DNA from: Kribbella pittospori
GTDB lineage: Bacteria > Actinomycetota > Actinomycetes > Propionibacteriales > Kribbellaceae
DNA: 64,000 nucleotides
Direction of reading: 5' to 3'
NCBI RefSeq assembly: GCF_004331465.1
Contig: NZ_SJKB01000004.1
Location: 124,001-188,000 of the forward strand
Under the pieces are notes generated by a model. The model was given only the letters and a program-made list of their open reading frames with translations. It did no database searches and had not been told where the DNA came from. Positions 8,998 to 18,300 of this stretch are shown in pieces. Within the stretch, counting starts at the first letter, position 1. Each line of letters opens with the position of its first letter. The position numbers were made by a program, and so were the translations under genes.

Positions 8998-9414
8998 GTG
9001 GCGAGTGAGGAGAAGGCACCGCGCCCCCTGGGTGACCTGGAGCGGCTGGTCATGGAGCGTTTGTGGGCGGCGCCGGGGGCGCTGACCGTGCGCGAGGTGC
9101 ATGAGCAACTGGCGGACACCCGTGAGCTCGCCTACACGACCGTGATGACCGTGCTCGACCGGCTCGCCAAGAAGAAGCTGACCGAGCGGGAGCGCGACGG
9201 CAAAGCCTGGCGCTACCGGGCCGCCTCGCCACGTGAGGAGCTCGCGGCCGACCTGATGCGGGATGCCCTCGACCGTGCCGGCGATCGCCGTGAAGCGTTG
9301 GTCCGCTTCGTCGGACAGGTCAGCGACGAGGAAGCCGCACTGCTCCGCGAAGCCCTCGGCCGGCTGGAAGGCCAGGCGGATGAGCGGGCGGAGAGCGCGG
9401 AGCGGGCGGGGTGA
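8998..9414 (+). CDS. BlaI/MecI/CopY-family transcriptional repressor
   Basis: A 138-residue winged-helix repressor. The family pattern is clear: LGDLERLVMERLWAAPGALTVREVHEQL, then YTTVMTVLDRLAKKKLTERERDGKAWRY, then a C-terminal dimerisation helix region. Such repressors are removed by cleavage after a partner M56 membrane peptidase senses a signal (beta-lactam or other stress). The gene starts at GTG and overlaps the downstream M56 peptidase gene by four bases. The operator at 8971-8985 and the divergent cydA suggest that its regulon includes itself and perhaps cytochrome bd. Confidence 0.93.
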   Translation: MASEEKAPRPLGDLERLVMERLWAAPGALTVREVHEQLADTRELAYTTVMTVLDRLAKKKLTERERDGKAWRYRAASPREELAADLMRDALDRAGDRREALVRFVGQVSDEEAALLREALGRLEGQADERAESAERAG

Positions 9415-10316
9415 TCACTCCCGTCCTGCTCGCCGCACTCGCCCTGGTGCTGACGGGGCCGGCACCGGCGCTGCTGGCACGCTCCAGCTGGCCCTACCGG
9501 ATTCCGCGCGCCGCCGTCGCACTCTGGCAAGCGATCTCGCTCGCCGCCGTACTGGCCGCGCTGGGCGCCGGCATCGCGCTCTCCTACTCCACAGCGGGCG
9601 AGCCGGGCCGGCCACGCTTCGACCCGTCGTCCGGCCGAGACCTGCTGGCGGCACTCATCCTCGCCATGACCGCACTGGTTCTGGTGCGGCTCCTCTGGGC
9701 AGCCAGCCGAGTCGCAGTGGGCACCAGGGCCCGTCGCAAGCGGCACCGTGACCTGGTCGACGTACTGGCCACACCGGACGGCCTGATCCCGGGACTGCGT
9801 GTGCTTGCCGAGGAGACACCGCTGGCCTACTGCCTCCCAGCTCTCCGCGGCGCTCGCGTGGTGGTGTCGGTCGGAGCTCTGGACCGGCTCGAAGACAACG
9901 AGCTGCGAGCTGTGCTCGCCCACGAGCAAGCACACCTCCGCGCCCGGCACGACCTTGTCCTCGAGGCGTTCACAGCACTGCACATGGCGTTCCCGCGCTG
10001 GGTCCGCAGCGACGTGGCACTGGAGCAGGCACGCACGCTGGTCGAGCTGCTGGCGGACGACGACGCCCGCCGCCGCAACGGCCCACGCCCACTCGCGCGT
10101 GCGCTGGTAGCACTCGCAGGCGCGCCAGCGCCCGAAGCAGGACTGGCCGCGGCCAAGTCGTCGACCGTACTGCGGGTCCAGCGCCTGGCCGACCCCGAGC
10201 CGAGCAACACCTGGCTCGCCGCCGGCACCTACGCCGTGGCGGCCGCCCTCCTGATCCTTCCGACGATCACCGTCGCCGCCCCACTCGTCAAAGCGATCGT
10301 CAGCGCGGTGAGTTAG
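9411..10316 (+). CDS. M56-family membrane metallopeptidase (BlaR1/MecR1-like)
   Basis: A 301-residue membrane protease partnered with the BlaI repressor. N-terminal hydrophobic segments are followed by a zinc protease motif HEQAH in AVLAHEQAHLRARHD, and a hydrophobic segment lies near the C-terminus. It lacks the penicillin-binding sensor domain of true BlaR1, as is usual for actinobacterial members, so its signal is unknown. It starts with the GTGA overlap of the repressor stop. Its end overlaps the convergent RibD-like gene by 17 bases. Confidence 0.88.
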   Translation: MITPVLLAALALVLTGPAPALLARSSWPYRIPRAAVALWQAISLAAVLAALGAGIALSYSTAGEPGRPRFDPSSGRDLLAALILAMTALVLVRLLWAASRVAVGTRARRKRHRDLVDVLATPDGLIPGLRVLAEETPLAYCLPALRGARVVVSVGALDRLEDNELRAVLAHEQAHLRARHDLVLEAFTALHMAFPRWVRSDVALEQARTLVELLADDDARRRNGPRPLARALVALAGAPAPEAGLAAAKSSTVLRVQRLADPEPSNTWLAAGTYAVAAALLILPTITVAAPLVKAIVSAVS

Positions 10317-10869
10317 CCGGTTGGTAGCGGAGCAGGACGCCGCCCTTCGCCCACGGCCTCGCCTCGATCAGGTCGAGGTCGACCGGCTGCCCCCCGACCG
10401 GGAACGCGCTCTTGCCCGCGCCCAGCAGGATCGGGCAGATCCGCAACTGCACCTCGTCGACCAGACCGGCGTGCAGCAGCGAGTGGAACAGCGTGATGCT
10501 GCCCCACAGGATCAGGTCCATGCCGTCCTGCTCGGCCTTGATCGCCCGCACCGCGTCGAGGTCGCGGACCACCAGGCCGGGCTCGTACGGCCCCCACGGC
10601 GCGCTCTCGAGCGTCGTCGACACGACCACCAGGTGCAAAGCGTTGAGCTTCTCCGCGATCATCTCACCGGCCGAGGCGGCCGTCGGCCAGAACGCGGCGA
10701 ACAACCGGTACGTCTCCGCACCGAGCACCATCGTGTCGACGTTGTCGAGCAAGGCGAGATTGTCGGTGTCCGACTGCCCGGCGATCGTGTCGAAGAACTC
10801 CAGCCCACCGTCCGGTCCGGCGGCGTACCCGTCGAGGGTGACGTACTCCTGAAAGATCAGTCGCCTCAT
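10300..10869 (-). CDS. RibD C-terminal/dihydrofolate-reductase-like protein
   Basis: A 189-residue protein of the RibD C-terminal domain family (DHFR fold), beginning MRRLIFQEYVTLDGYAAGPDGGLEFF. It contains the typical LILWGSITLFHSLL segment and a closing ICPILLGAGKSAFP motif. Family members bind NADPH and reduce pteridine- or flavin-precursor-like substrates, but most actinobacterial stand-alone copies have no assigned substrate. A distant paralogue is at 51813-52385. Confidence 0.85.
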   Translation of the reverse strand: MRRLIFQEYVTLDGYAAGPDGGLEFFDTIAGQSDTDNLALLDNVDTMVLGAETYRLFAAFWPTAASAGEMIAEKLNALHLVVVSTTLESAPWGPYEPGLVVRDLDAVRAIKAEQDGMDLILWGSITLFHSLLHAGLVDEVQLRICPILLGAGKSAFPVGGQPVDLDLIEARPWAKGGVLLRYQPANSPR

Positions 10870-10878
10870 CCAGCGAGG

Positions 10879-10974
10879 CTACCCGAAATATTTCCCCTCA
10901 CCCCGGGCCACGGCCAGCAGCACGAGCCCCGACAGAACCAGCAGAACGACCATGGTGACGACGAATGTCAGCAC
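10879..10974 (-). CDS. Possible 31-residue single-span membrane protein
   Basis: A GTG at 10974 preceded by GGGGAGA opens a 31-codon frame. Its product is one hydrophobic helix (MVVLLVLSGLVLLAVA) followed by a charged tail ARGEGKYFG. It lies between the threonine aldolase gene and the RibD-like gene on the same strand. Hydrophobic helix, charged tail and ribosome site together favour a real microprotein, but with no homology evidence this is tentative. Confidence 0.4.
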   Translation of the reverse strand: MLTFVVTMVVLLVLSGLVLLAVARGEGKYFG

Positions 10975-11016
10975 TTCTCTCCCCGTATCCCCAACCCAAC
11001 AATCACACTGACGACG

Positions 11017-12117
11017 TCAGTGCCGCAAAAGTTCCCCGAACGCCTTGGCGACTTCGTCGACCTGCCACTCCAGCGTGTGCGGAGCAACCACCAACTCGAT
11101 CCACGACCATCCCGGTACGTCGGCAGGCTGCCACCGGCCGCAGATCGCCTCGCGCGTCGTCTCCATCCGTTTCACCGCGGCGGCCTCGATCGTATCGGCT
11201 GCCTGCGGTGCATAGACCCGGAACGAGTTGGTGTGCGGCGGCTCCGGGAACACCCGGAAACCCTCGCTCTGCAAGGCCATCGAGAGCTCGACCGCCCGCT
11301 GGTACAGGTCATCCATGAGCGGCAGGACGGTCCGCAGTCCCTCCCGCGCGGACACGGCGTACGGGAACAGCGTGTAGAGGTTGCCGCCCAGCCGACGCTG
11401 CCAGCGCCGTACCTCGGCGATCACGTCCTCCGGTCCGGCCAGCGCCGCACCGCTCAAGCCACCGAGCACCTTGTAGAACGACACGTACACCGTCGACGCG
11501 AGCGCAGCGATCTCCGCGAGGCTATGACCCAGGTACGGCGTGCTCTCCCACAAGCGAGCGCCATCCAGATGCAGCGGTACGCCGCGCTCCCGGCAGGACT
11601 CGGCGAACACGACCAGCTCGTCCCACGTCGGCAGGACGAAGCCGCCATCGCGCAGCGGCAGCTCCACCGTCACGGCGGCCAGCTTCCCCGGGATCGCGGC
11701 CAGCTCGTCCGGCCGGGGCTGCCGCGGCTCCGAGGTCATCCGCTCGATCCGGAGCCGGTGCACCTCTTCCAAGGCGTTCAGCTCATGCACGAGCAGGTGG
11801 GACAGCCCATGCACCGCGACTCGATCGGTCCCGGCGCGGTCGGCGTACACCCGCAGGACGCTCTGCTGCGCCATGATCCCGGTCGGCATGAAGACCGCCG
11901 CCGGCTTCCCCAGGAGGTCGGCGACCTCCTGCTCGAGCGCGGCGACGTCACCATCGTTGCCGTAGACGTCGGCCGAGTCCTCGCACGCGACCTCTGTGAG
12001 CTGCTGCAACCTGTCCTGCACAGGCACCCGTGGGTGTGACAGCCAGCGGTCACAGTTCTCGGCCGCGGCCTTCCGGCGGGCCCTGAGGTCGTCAGAGGAG
12101 GAGGGGGTAGTAGCCAC
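11017..12117 (-). CDS. Low-specificity threonine aldolase / beta-eliminating lyase family
   Basis: A 366-residue fold-type I PLP enzyme. The Schiff-base lysine is in VYVSFYKVLGGLSGAALAG, and the cofactor-binding stretch LHLDGARLWES is typical of L-threonine aldolases, which split threonine or allo-threonine into glycine and acetaldehyde. AVFMPTGIMAQQSVLRV is the phosphate-binding region. The N-terminal extension and the divergence of some segments leave open another beta-eliminating lyase activity. The 147 bases downstream contain only the possible microprotein. Confidence 0.8.
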   Translation of the reverse strand: MATTPSSSDDLRARRKAAAENCDRWLSHPRVPVQDRLQQLTEVACEDSADVYGNDGDVAALEQEVADLLGKPAAVFMPTGIMAQQSVLRVYADRAGTDRVAVHGLSHLLVHELNALEEVHRLRIERMTSEPRQPRPDELAAIPGKLAAVTVELPLRDGGFVLPTWDELVVFAESCRERGVPLHLDGARLWESTPYLGHSLAEIAALASTVYVSFYKVLGGLSGAALAGPEDVIAEVRRWQRRLGGNLYTLFPYAVSAREGLRTVLPLMDDLYQRAVELSMALQSEGFRVFPEPPHTNSFRVYAPQAADTIEAAAVKRMETTREAICGRWQPADVPGWSWIELVVAPHTLEWQVDEVAKAFGELLRH

Positions 12118-12153
12118 GCCCCTATCCTCTCGTGCCCCGCAACCCGTTTGGGC

Positions 12154-12858
12154 TCAGATCTTGGCAGTGACCACGTGCTCGCCCTGGAGCGTCCTGATCT
12201 CCACGGACTGCACTTGATTCAACGGCACCAGCACACCGCCGCCGAACTTGCTGCCCTCCTGCGCGGCCTTCGCCGACACCACCCAACTGCCTGCGATCCA
12301 GGTCTTGCCAGACTTGTCGGTGACGACCATCTGGCACTCGGCACCGGCCTTCAGGCCGTTGATCTGCACCATGACCCAGCTCCACCCGGCCCGTGGCTCC
12401 ACCGTCGTCGCCATCGTCGTGCCAGTCGCGATATCCGAGGCGTTGACGTGCTTGGACCCGGCGACAGGAGCGTCCTCGGCCGTCTGGTCAACGGACTGCC
12501 GTCCGAGGGCCACACCACCAGCGAGCGCACCGGCCACCACCACAACCGCAGCGGCCGCCAGCAACCACACGCGGGACTTCTTCCTGGCAGGCGGGGCGTG
12601 TACCGGCGCCGGCTCGACGGCCGTCTGCCGCACCTCCCGCAGCGTGCGCTGCAGCAGGAGCTCGCCACCATCGGGCGGACCGTCCAGGAACGCCTCCGGC
12701 GGCACCTCGCCCAGGAAGTACTTCATCTCCTCCAACTCGGCTACCTCGGTGCGGCACTCGGCACAGGTGGCCAGGTGCTCGTCGACCTCGCGGACCTCGT
12801 CGGGCTCGAGCGCGCCCAGGGCGTAGGCACCCAACTGCGAGCGATCGTGCTCAGTCAT
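12154..12858 (-). CDS. RskA-like transmembrane anti-sigma factor
   Basis: A 234-residue anti-sigma factor. The cytoplasmic anti-sigma domain carries HLATCAEC (a HxxxCxxC zinc motif) at about residues 28-35. One membrane helix (VWLLAAAAVVVVAGALAGGVALG) follows, then an extracytoplasmic RskA C-terminal domain ending with the strand-rich tail LQGEHVVTAKI. It holds the adjacent ECF sigma factor inactive until a signal triggers proteolysis. The ATG overlaps the sigma factor stop by four bases. Confidence 0.92.
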   Translation of the reverse strand: MTEHDRSQLGAYALGALEPDEVREVDEHLATCAECRTEVAELEEMKYFLGEVPPEAFLDGPPDGGELLLQRTLREVRQTAVEPAPVHAPPARKKSRVWLLAAAAVVVVAGALAGGVALGRQSVDQTAEDAPVAGSKHVNASDIATGTTMATTVEPRAGWSWVMVQINGLKAGAECQMVVTDKSGKTWIAGSWVVSAKAAQEGSKFGGGVLVPLNQVQSVEIRTLQGEHVVTAKI

Positions 12859-13415
12859 CGGGCCACCTCCGCTTCTGTTCCGGCCATCACCGCGCGCAGA
12901 GCTCGGAGGGCGTAATACGATCTCGATTTCACGGTACCGGGCGGGACACCGAGTTCCTTTGCGGCCTCGGCCACCGACCGGCCCCGGTAGTACAACTGCA
13001 CCAGCACCTCGCGATGTTCCGGCGACACCCGGTCGAGTGCGTCCATCACCACCATGGTGTTCACCACGGCCTCGGAGTGGTCACCCTCGACCGGCGGCCG
13101 GATCTCCACGTCGGCGACCTCGGCCGGTCGCGCCGCTCGGGCCCTGGCCCGGTCGGTGACGATGTTGCGTGCCACCGTCAGCAACCATCCGCGCACGGAA
13201 CCCTTGCCCGCGGTCAGATCGCCGGCATGTTTCCACGCCCGCACCAGAGTCTCCTGTACGACGTCCTCCGCGGCCGCACGGTCACCGGTCAGCCGGGTCG
13301 CATAAGCCAGCAGGCTGCGGCCGTGTTCGGCGTACAGCGATCGGATCAGCGTCTCGGCAGCCTCCGGCCCCGGGTAGTCACCCACCGTCCGTACGATAGG
13401 GGATTCACCGGCCAT
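12855..13415 (-). CDS. ECF RNA polymerase sigma factor (SigK-like)
   Basis: A 186-residue ECF sigma factor with region 2 (LIRSLYAEHGRSLLAYATRLTGD.AAAEDVVQETLVRAWKH) and region 4 (LDRVSPEHREVLVQLYYRGRSVAEAAKELGVPPGTVKSR). The ATG at 13415 leaves 31 bases after the lipoprotein gene; an in-frame ATG at 13466 would overlap that gene and neither has a strong ribosome site. It is coupled to the downstream RskA-like anti-sigma gene. A matching ECF promoter at 13995-14020 points to autoregulation of the three-gene operon. Confidence 0.93.
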   Translation of the reverse strand: MAGESPIVRTVGDYPGPEAAETLIRSLYAEHGRSLLAYATRLTGDRAAAEDVVQETLVRAWKHAGDLTAGKGSVRGWLLTVARNIVTDRARARAARPAEVADVEIRPPVEGDHSEAVVNTMVVMDALDRVSPEHREVLVQLYYRGRSVAEAAKELGVPPGTVKSRSYYALRALRAVMAGTEAEVAR

Positions 13416-13446
13416 CGCAATGGCTGGGCTCAACCGCGGCCGGAAC

Positions 13447-13959
13447 TCAGTAACCTGAGTTGCCATTACTGGACGGCTGAGTCGTGATCTTCTTACCGTC
13501 CGCGCCGACGACCCACCAGACTCCACCGACCGCCTGACCTTTGGCGTCGCCCGCCTTGGTGTCACTGGCGAACAGGTAGATCGGCAGCCCACCGACCGCC
13601 AGCTGCTTGCTGCCGTCGGACCGGGTCACCGTGCTGACCAGTGAGGCGTCGATGCCGTCCAGCTGCGGCGTACCGTCACCGGCGGCCACGACCGGCCACT
13701 TGGCCAGGCAGTCGCCCTCACAGTTGGACTTGCCGGACACGTCCTTGTCGAACACGTACACCGTTCGCCCGTTGCCGTCGACAATCACCTTGCCGAGGCT
13801 GCCCACGTCGGCCGTGGCGAGCTTGGCGCCGGCCGCGGCCGGTGCGCTCGAGCTGCTGCTGGATGTTCCACCGCTTGCGGAGTCGCCGTCGTCACCGCAG
13901 GCGGTCAAGCCGGCGAGGCCGAGCGCGAGCACACCGATCACAATCCCCATACGCTTCAT
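13447..13959 (-). CDS. Secreted lipoprotein with Yx(FWY)xxD repeats (COG4315 family)
   Basis: A 170-residue lipoprotein. The start at 13959 follows GAGGAGG; the signal peptide ends in a lipobox with LTAC. The mature part carries VYVFDKD and IYLFASD, two copies of the Yx(FWY)xxD motif that defines this family, and a CEGDCLAKWP segment. It is exported and anchored to the outer face of the membrane; the biochemical role is unknown. It is first in an operon with an ECF sigma and its anti-sigma, suggesting it is a member or output of that envelope response. Confidence 0.87.
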   Translation of the reverse strand: MKRMGIVIGVLALGLAGLTACGDDGDSASGGTSSSSSSAPAAAGAKLATADVGSLGKVIVDGNGRTVYVFDKDVSGKSNCEGDCLAKWPVVAAGDGTPQLDGIDASLVSTVTRSDGSKQLAVGGLPIYLFASDTKAGDAKGQAVGGVWWVVGADGKKITTQPSSNGNSGY

Positions 13960-13994
13960 CAGGTCCTCCTCGGGGTCACCGTTGAACACCTGCC

Positions 13995-14020
13995 ATACGT
14001 CCGGACTCCGTGACCGGTTC
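13995..14020 (-). promoter_or_regulatory. ECF-type promoter of the lipoprotein/sigma/anti-sigma operon
   Basis: Read on the minus strand, GAACC (14016-14020) is followed after exactly 16 bases by CGTAT (13995-13999). This is the classic GAAC / CGTA pair recognised by many ECF sigma factors, about 35 bases before the lipoprotein ATG. The -35 region also sits in a dyad, CCGGTT-CA-AACCGG (14014-14027), shared with the divergent SnoaL-like gene. Confidence 0.65.
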
Positions 14021-14045
14021 AAACCGGAGAGATATCGTTTCGGAC

Positions 14046-14378
14046 ATGGTTTCAGGCATGGATGAGATCCCCGCCGCGGTCGAGCGTGCACTCACCGCGA
14101 TCGACGAGCAGGACAACGACGCGTTCGTGGCGGCCTTCGCCGACGACGGCTACGTCGACGACTGGGGCCGCCAGTTCCGCGGACACGATCGGATCCGTTC
14201 CTGGAGCGACAACGAACTGATCGGCAAGCGGGCCACCTTCACCGGCACCCAGGTGTCCACCCCGGGCAATCCGCTGACGATCGTCACCCAGGTCGGCGGC
14301 GACGGCTTCAACGGCCCGTCCCACTTCACCTTCGACGTCCAGGGCGACCAGCTCGCGTCGATGACCATCACCGCCTGA
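14046..14378 (+). CDS. SnoaL/NTF2-like fold protein
   Basis: A 110-residue protein of the SnoaL-like polyketide cyclase/NTF2 superfamily. It shows the characteristic opening helix AVERALTAIDEQDNDAFVAAFADDGYVDDWGRQFRGHDRIRSW and a closing beta sheet (SHFTFDVQGDQLASMTITA). Such small barrels act as isomerases, cyclases or ligand-binding proteins; no specific substrate can be read from the sequence. It is transcribed away from the lipoprotein/sigma operon. An earlier start at 14010 is possible but would run into the operon promoter. Confidence 0.75.
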   Translation: MVSGMDEIPAAVERALTAIDEQDNDAFVAAFADDGYVDDWGRQFRGHDRIRSWSDNELIGKRATFTGTQVSTPGNPLTIVTQVGGDGFNGPSHFTFDVQGDQLASMTITA

Positions 14379-14469
14379 CCCTCTCGCTTAGTTGCCGGAG
14401 GCAACTCCCCGTCGCCGGACGCGGCCGATCAAACGCTCGATCGCACCCGTCGGCACCTACAGTCCGGTC

Positions 14470-15330
14470 ATGAGAATGTCAGCGCGCCGGTACTTGCGGC
14501 TGCCGAAGGTCGAGAACCCTCCGGAGTTGTCCGTGGCGGAGGCTGCGTTGCTCGTGTTCGCCGAGGTCGGCCCGGCAGCGACCGGTGGCACGGTGCTCGA
14601 GCTGGCGCAGCTGGGTGCCGTGCGAGTCGAGGAGGGCAGCACCGAACACTCGCCGCAGACAGTTGGCCTGGTCGATCCCGGGGCCACCGCGGGCGAGCAC
14701 CATCGGGTCCTGCTCCGAGGGATGTTCCCGTTGCTCAAGCCGGGCGACAGCCGGATGATGCGCCGCGGGCGGAAGGACAATCTGCGGATGCTCGGCGCGC
14801 ACCAGAAGTTCCGGACCGCCGTCGAGGAGCGGGTCGCTGAGCGCGGCTGGTTCCACCGGCCACCGACGGCTGGTCGTGCGGGGGCGATGCTCCGCCGGAC
14901 CAGGCTGGCGGGTTGGGGCAGTCTGACGCCCGCCGGTCACGACATGGTGGCCGACGTACTCGGCTTTCGGCGGTACTTCGCCACCCTCGAGGCAGGCGAC
15001 GTACGACGGGCCGACCTGATCCGGTTCCTCCCCTGGGCGCTCGCCCTCGGACTGCACCACCGCTGGGAGCAACTGTCGGCCGGCCTGGACACGGACGACG
15101 ACGAGCCGGTGAGCTGGTGGAGCGCCACAGGCATGTTCCGCCTCGGCCCGTTCCGCCGCGGCCTCGCCGCCTTCGCTGACGCCGCCACGCTACGAGCCGC
15201 CGAGGACACGAAGTACTCCTACGGCCTCTACGACTACGACGCCGGCGACGACTTCGCCTTCGACTCCGGCCCGTCCGCCGGCGGCGACTCCGACGGTTTC
15301 AGCGACGCCCCCAGCGACAACAACTGGTAA
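14470..15330 (+). CDS. DUF2207/YciQ C-terminal-like soluble protein
   Basis: A 286-residue protein with no signal peptide or membrane segment. The winged-helix-like start ELSVAEAALL, the LAGWGSLTPAGHDMVADVLGFRRYF segment and the FLPWALALGLHHRWEQL segment resemble the cytoplasmic C-terminal part of DUF2207 (YciQ-type) membrane proteins. It lacks the membrane half and would be a stand-alone version. The tail is glycine/serine/acid rich (DSGPSAGGDSDGFSD). I chose the ATG at 14470, where recognisable homology begins. Function unknown. Confidence 0.6.
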   Translation: MRMSARRYLRLPKVENPPELSVAEAALLVFAEVGPAATGGTVLELAQLGAVRVEEGSTEHSPQTVGLVDPGATAGEHHRVLLRGMFPLLKPGDSRMMRRGRKDNLRMLGAHQKFRTAVEERVAERGWFHRPPTAGRAGAMLRRTRLAGWGSLTPAGHDMVADVLGFRRYFATLEAGDVRRADLIRFLPWALALGLHHRWEQLSAGLDTDDDEPVSWWSATGMFRLGPFRRGLAAFADAATLRAAEDTKYSYGLYDYDAGDDFAFDSGPSAGGDSDGFSDAPSDNNW

Positions 15331-15342
15331 CCCGACCGACCT

Positions 15343-18300
15343 CTAGACCGCTTCGGGTTCGCGGATGCGTTGGGAGATGACGGATGAGACGCCGTCGCCG
15401 CGCATGGTGACGCCGTACAGCGCGTCGGCGACCTCCATGGTCCGCTTCTGGTGGGTGATGACGAGGAGCTGGCTGTTCTCGCGCAGCTCTTCGTAGAGCT
15501 CCAGCAGGCGGCCGAGGTTCGTGTCGTCCAGCGCTGCCTCGACCTCGTCGAGGATGTAGAACGGCGACGGCCGGGCCTTGAACAGCGCGACCAGGAAGGC
15601 GACCGCGACCAGCGAGCGCTCACCACCGGACAGCAGCGACAGCCGCTTCACCTTCTTCCCCGGCGGACGCGCCTCGACGTCGATCCCGGTGGCCAGCATG
15701 TCGTCCGGATCGGTCAGCACCAGCCGGCCCTCACCGCCGGGGAACAACCGGGCGAAGACGTGCTCGAAGGCGACCTCGACATCGCGGTAGGCCTGGGTGA
15801 AGACCTGCTCGACCCGCTCGTCGACCTCCTTGACGATGTCCATCAGGTCCCGGCGGGACTTCTTCAGGTCGTCCAGCTGCTCGGACAGGAACCGGTGCCG
15901 CTCCTCCATCGCGTCGAACTCCTCCAGCGCCAGCGGGTTGATCCGCCCCAACTGGTTGAGCGCGCGCTCGGCCTGCTTGAGCCGCTTCTCGACCTTCGTC
16001 CGGTCGAACGGCTCGCCCTCGAGCTCGAGGGTGTTGTCGTCGCCGTCCTTCGGCAGCGGCGGCACCAGCTGGTCCGGCCCATACTCCGCGACCAGCGCCT
16101 CGACCTCGACACCCAGCTCGCCGAGCGACTTCTCGTACAGCTGCTCCAGCCGCATCTTCTGCTCGGCCCGGGCCAGCGCGTCGCGGTGCACGGTGTTGGT
16201 CAGCTGCTCCAAGTCGGAGCTCAGGCCACGCGTCGCGGACCGGGACTGGGCCAGCGCCTGCTCACGGTCCGCCCGCTGCGCCTGGATCGCCGCCCGCTCG
16301 GACGCCGCCAGCTGCAACGAGGTCTCCAGCCGGGCCAGCACGTGACCAGCAGCCAGGTGCACCGCCTGTGCAGCCTCCGCCTGCCGAGCTCGGCGTGCAG
16401 CCCGAGCGATCGCCCGCGCCCGCGCCTCGCGCTCCTGCCGCGCCGCGCGCTCCAGGGAGTCCGCTCGGCCCGACAGCGCCCTGGCCCGCTCCTCGGTGGT
16501 GCGCAGCGCCAGCCGCGCCTCCATCTCGGCCGCCCGACCGCCCTTGGCCGCCTCGGCGAGCCGGTCGCGCTCGGAGGTGTCCGGCTCGTCGCCGTCGTCG
16601 TCGAACTGCTCGGCGTCGGTGAGGCGCTCCTCCAGCTCGGCCAGACCGGACAGGTTCTTGTCGCGCTCCTCCTCGGCCGCAGCGATCGCCTCGGCCATCC
16701 GCTGCGCCTCGCCGCGGGACGCCTTCGCCAGCGACCCGAAGTGCGCCAACTGCTCGGCCACGGCCGCCATCGCGGCGTCCGACTCGTGCAGCCGAGCCAG
16801 CGTGATCTCGACAGACTCCTTCTGCCGTGACCGCTCGTCCTCGAGTGCCGCCAGCTCGAACCGCAGCCGCTCGCTCCGCGCCGTGGCCTCGGTCAGCTTC
16901 TCCGTCGCCTCGTCGACCGCGGACTGCACCTCGATCAGGCTGGGCGCCGCGTCCGAACCGCCGTACGCGAAGTGCGCTCCGAGTACGTCGCCACCGCGCG
17001 TGGTGCACGTGACGTCGGGCAGGTTCCGCACCAGCACCCGGGCGGCCGCCACGTCCTCCACCACGACGACCTTGCGCAGCAACCGCCGCAACGCGGGCCG
17101 CAGGGTCTCGGGGCAGTCCACGACATCAACGGCGTACGACGCTCCGTACGGTAGCGACGGCCACGTGGCGTAGTCATCCGACGGTGCATCGCCCAGCAGC
17201 AGGCCGGCCCGACCCAGATCGTGCTGCTTGAGGTGGCCGACGGCGTGCAGGGCAGCGTCGGTGTGGGTGACCGCGACGGCGTCGGCAGCCTCGCCGAGGG
17301 CCGCTGCGATCGCAGTCTCGTACCCGCTCCGCACGCTCAGCAGGGCAGCCACAGAGCCCATCAGGCCGTTCACCTGCTCGGAGGCGGCCAGCAGGGCGCC
17401 GGCGCCGTCCTTGCGGTTCAGGCCCAACTCCAGCGCTTCCTTGCGAGCCGACAGGCCGGTGCGCTCACGCTCGGCGTCGCGCTCCTCGGCCCGGACCTTC
17501 GCCAGGCGCTCGTCCATCTCGTCGAGGACGGCCTGAGCCGCCTCGTACTGGTCGTCGAGACCCTTCTCACCGGCGTCCAGCCCGGCGACCTGGGTCTCAA
17601 GCGCTGTGAAGTCGTGCTGCGCCTTGGCAGCGCGCGCCTCGGCCTCCCGCATGTTGCTGGCGAGACGACCGATCTCGGACTCGGCGGCGGAGGCGCGGCT
17701 CTTCAGCGCGTTGACCTGACCGGTCAGCCGGGCCAGGCCCTCGCGGCGGTCGGCAGCGGCCCGGATCAGCGCCGAGATCCGGCGCTCCTCCTCGGCCTCC
17801 TGCGACTCGAGCTGCTGTCGGCGTTCGACCGCTTCAGCGAGCAGCTCCGAGTGGGCTTCGACCTCGGCCTCGATTTGCGCCTCGGTCTCGCGGACCCGCG
17901 CGGCCTCCAGCTCCAGCTCGTCCGGGTCCCTGCCGGCGCGCGGCTCCTCGGCCTCGTCGTTCAGCGAACGAATCCGGTCCGCCGCGATCCGTGCCGTGCC
18001 CTTGATCTTCTCGCCGAAGCCGGACAGCTGGTACCAGGTGTCCTGGGCCGCCTGCAGGGCGGGCGCGTCCTCGCGCAGCGCGTCCTCGAGCTCGGCCTCC
18101 AGCTCACGGGCCTCGCGCAGCTTGGCCTCGGTCTCGGTCCGCCGCTGGGTCAGCGCGGCCTCGTCCCGCAGCTCGGCCTCGAGCGCGGACTGGGCCTGGA
18201 CGATGTCGTCGGCGAGCAGCCTGGCCCGGCCGTCCCGGACCTCCGCCTGGATCGTCACCGCCCGGCGCGCCACCTCCGCCTGGCGCCCGAGCGGCTTGAG

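Noticed and set aside
10321..12039. A 572-codon plus-strand frame opposite the RibD-like and aldolase genes
   Set aside because: Mirrors two clear minus-strand genes and spans the gap between them; composition is that of a shadow frame.
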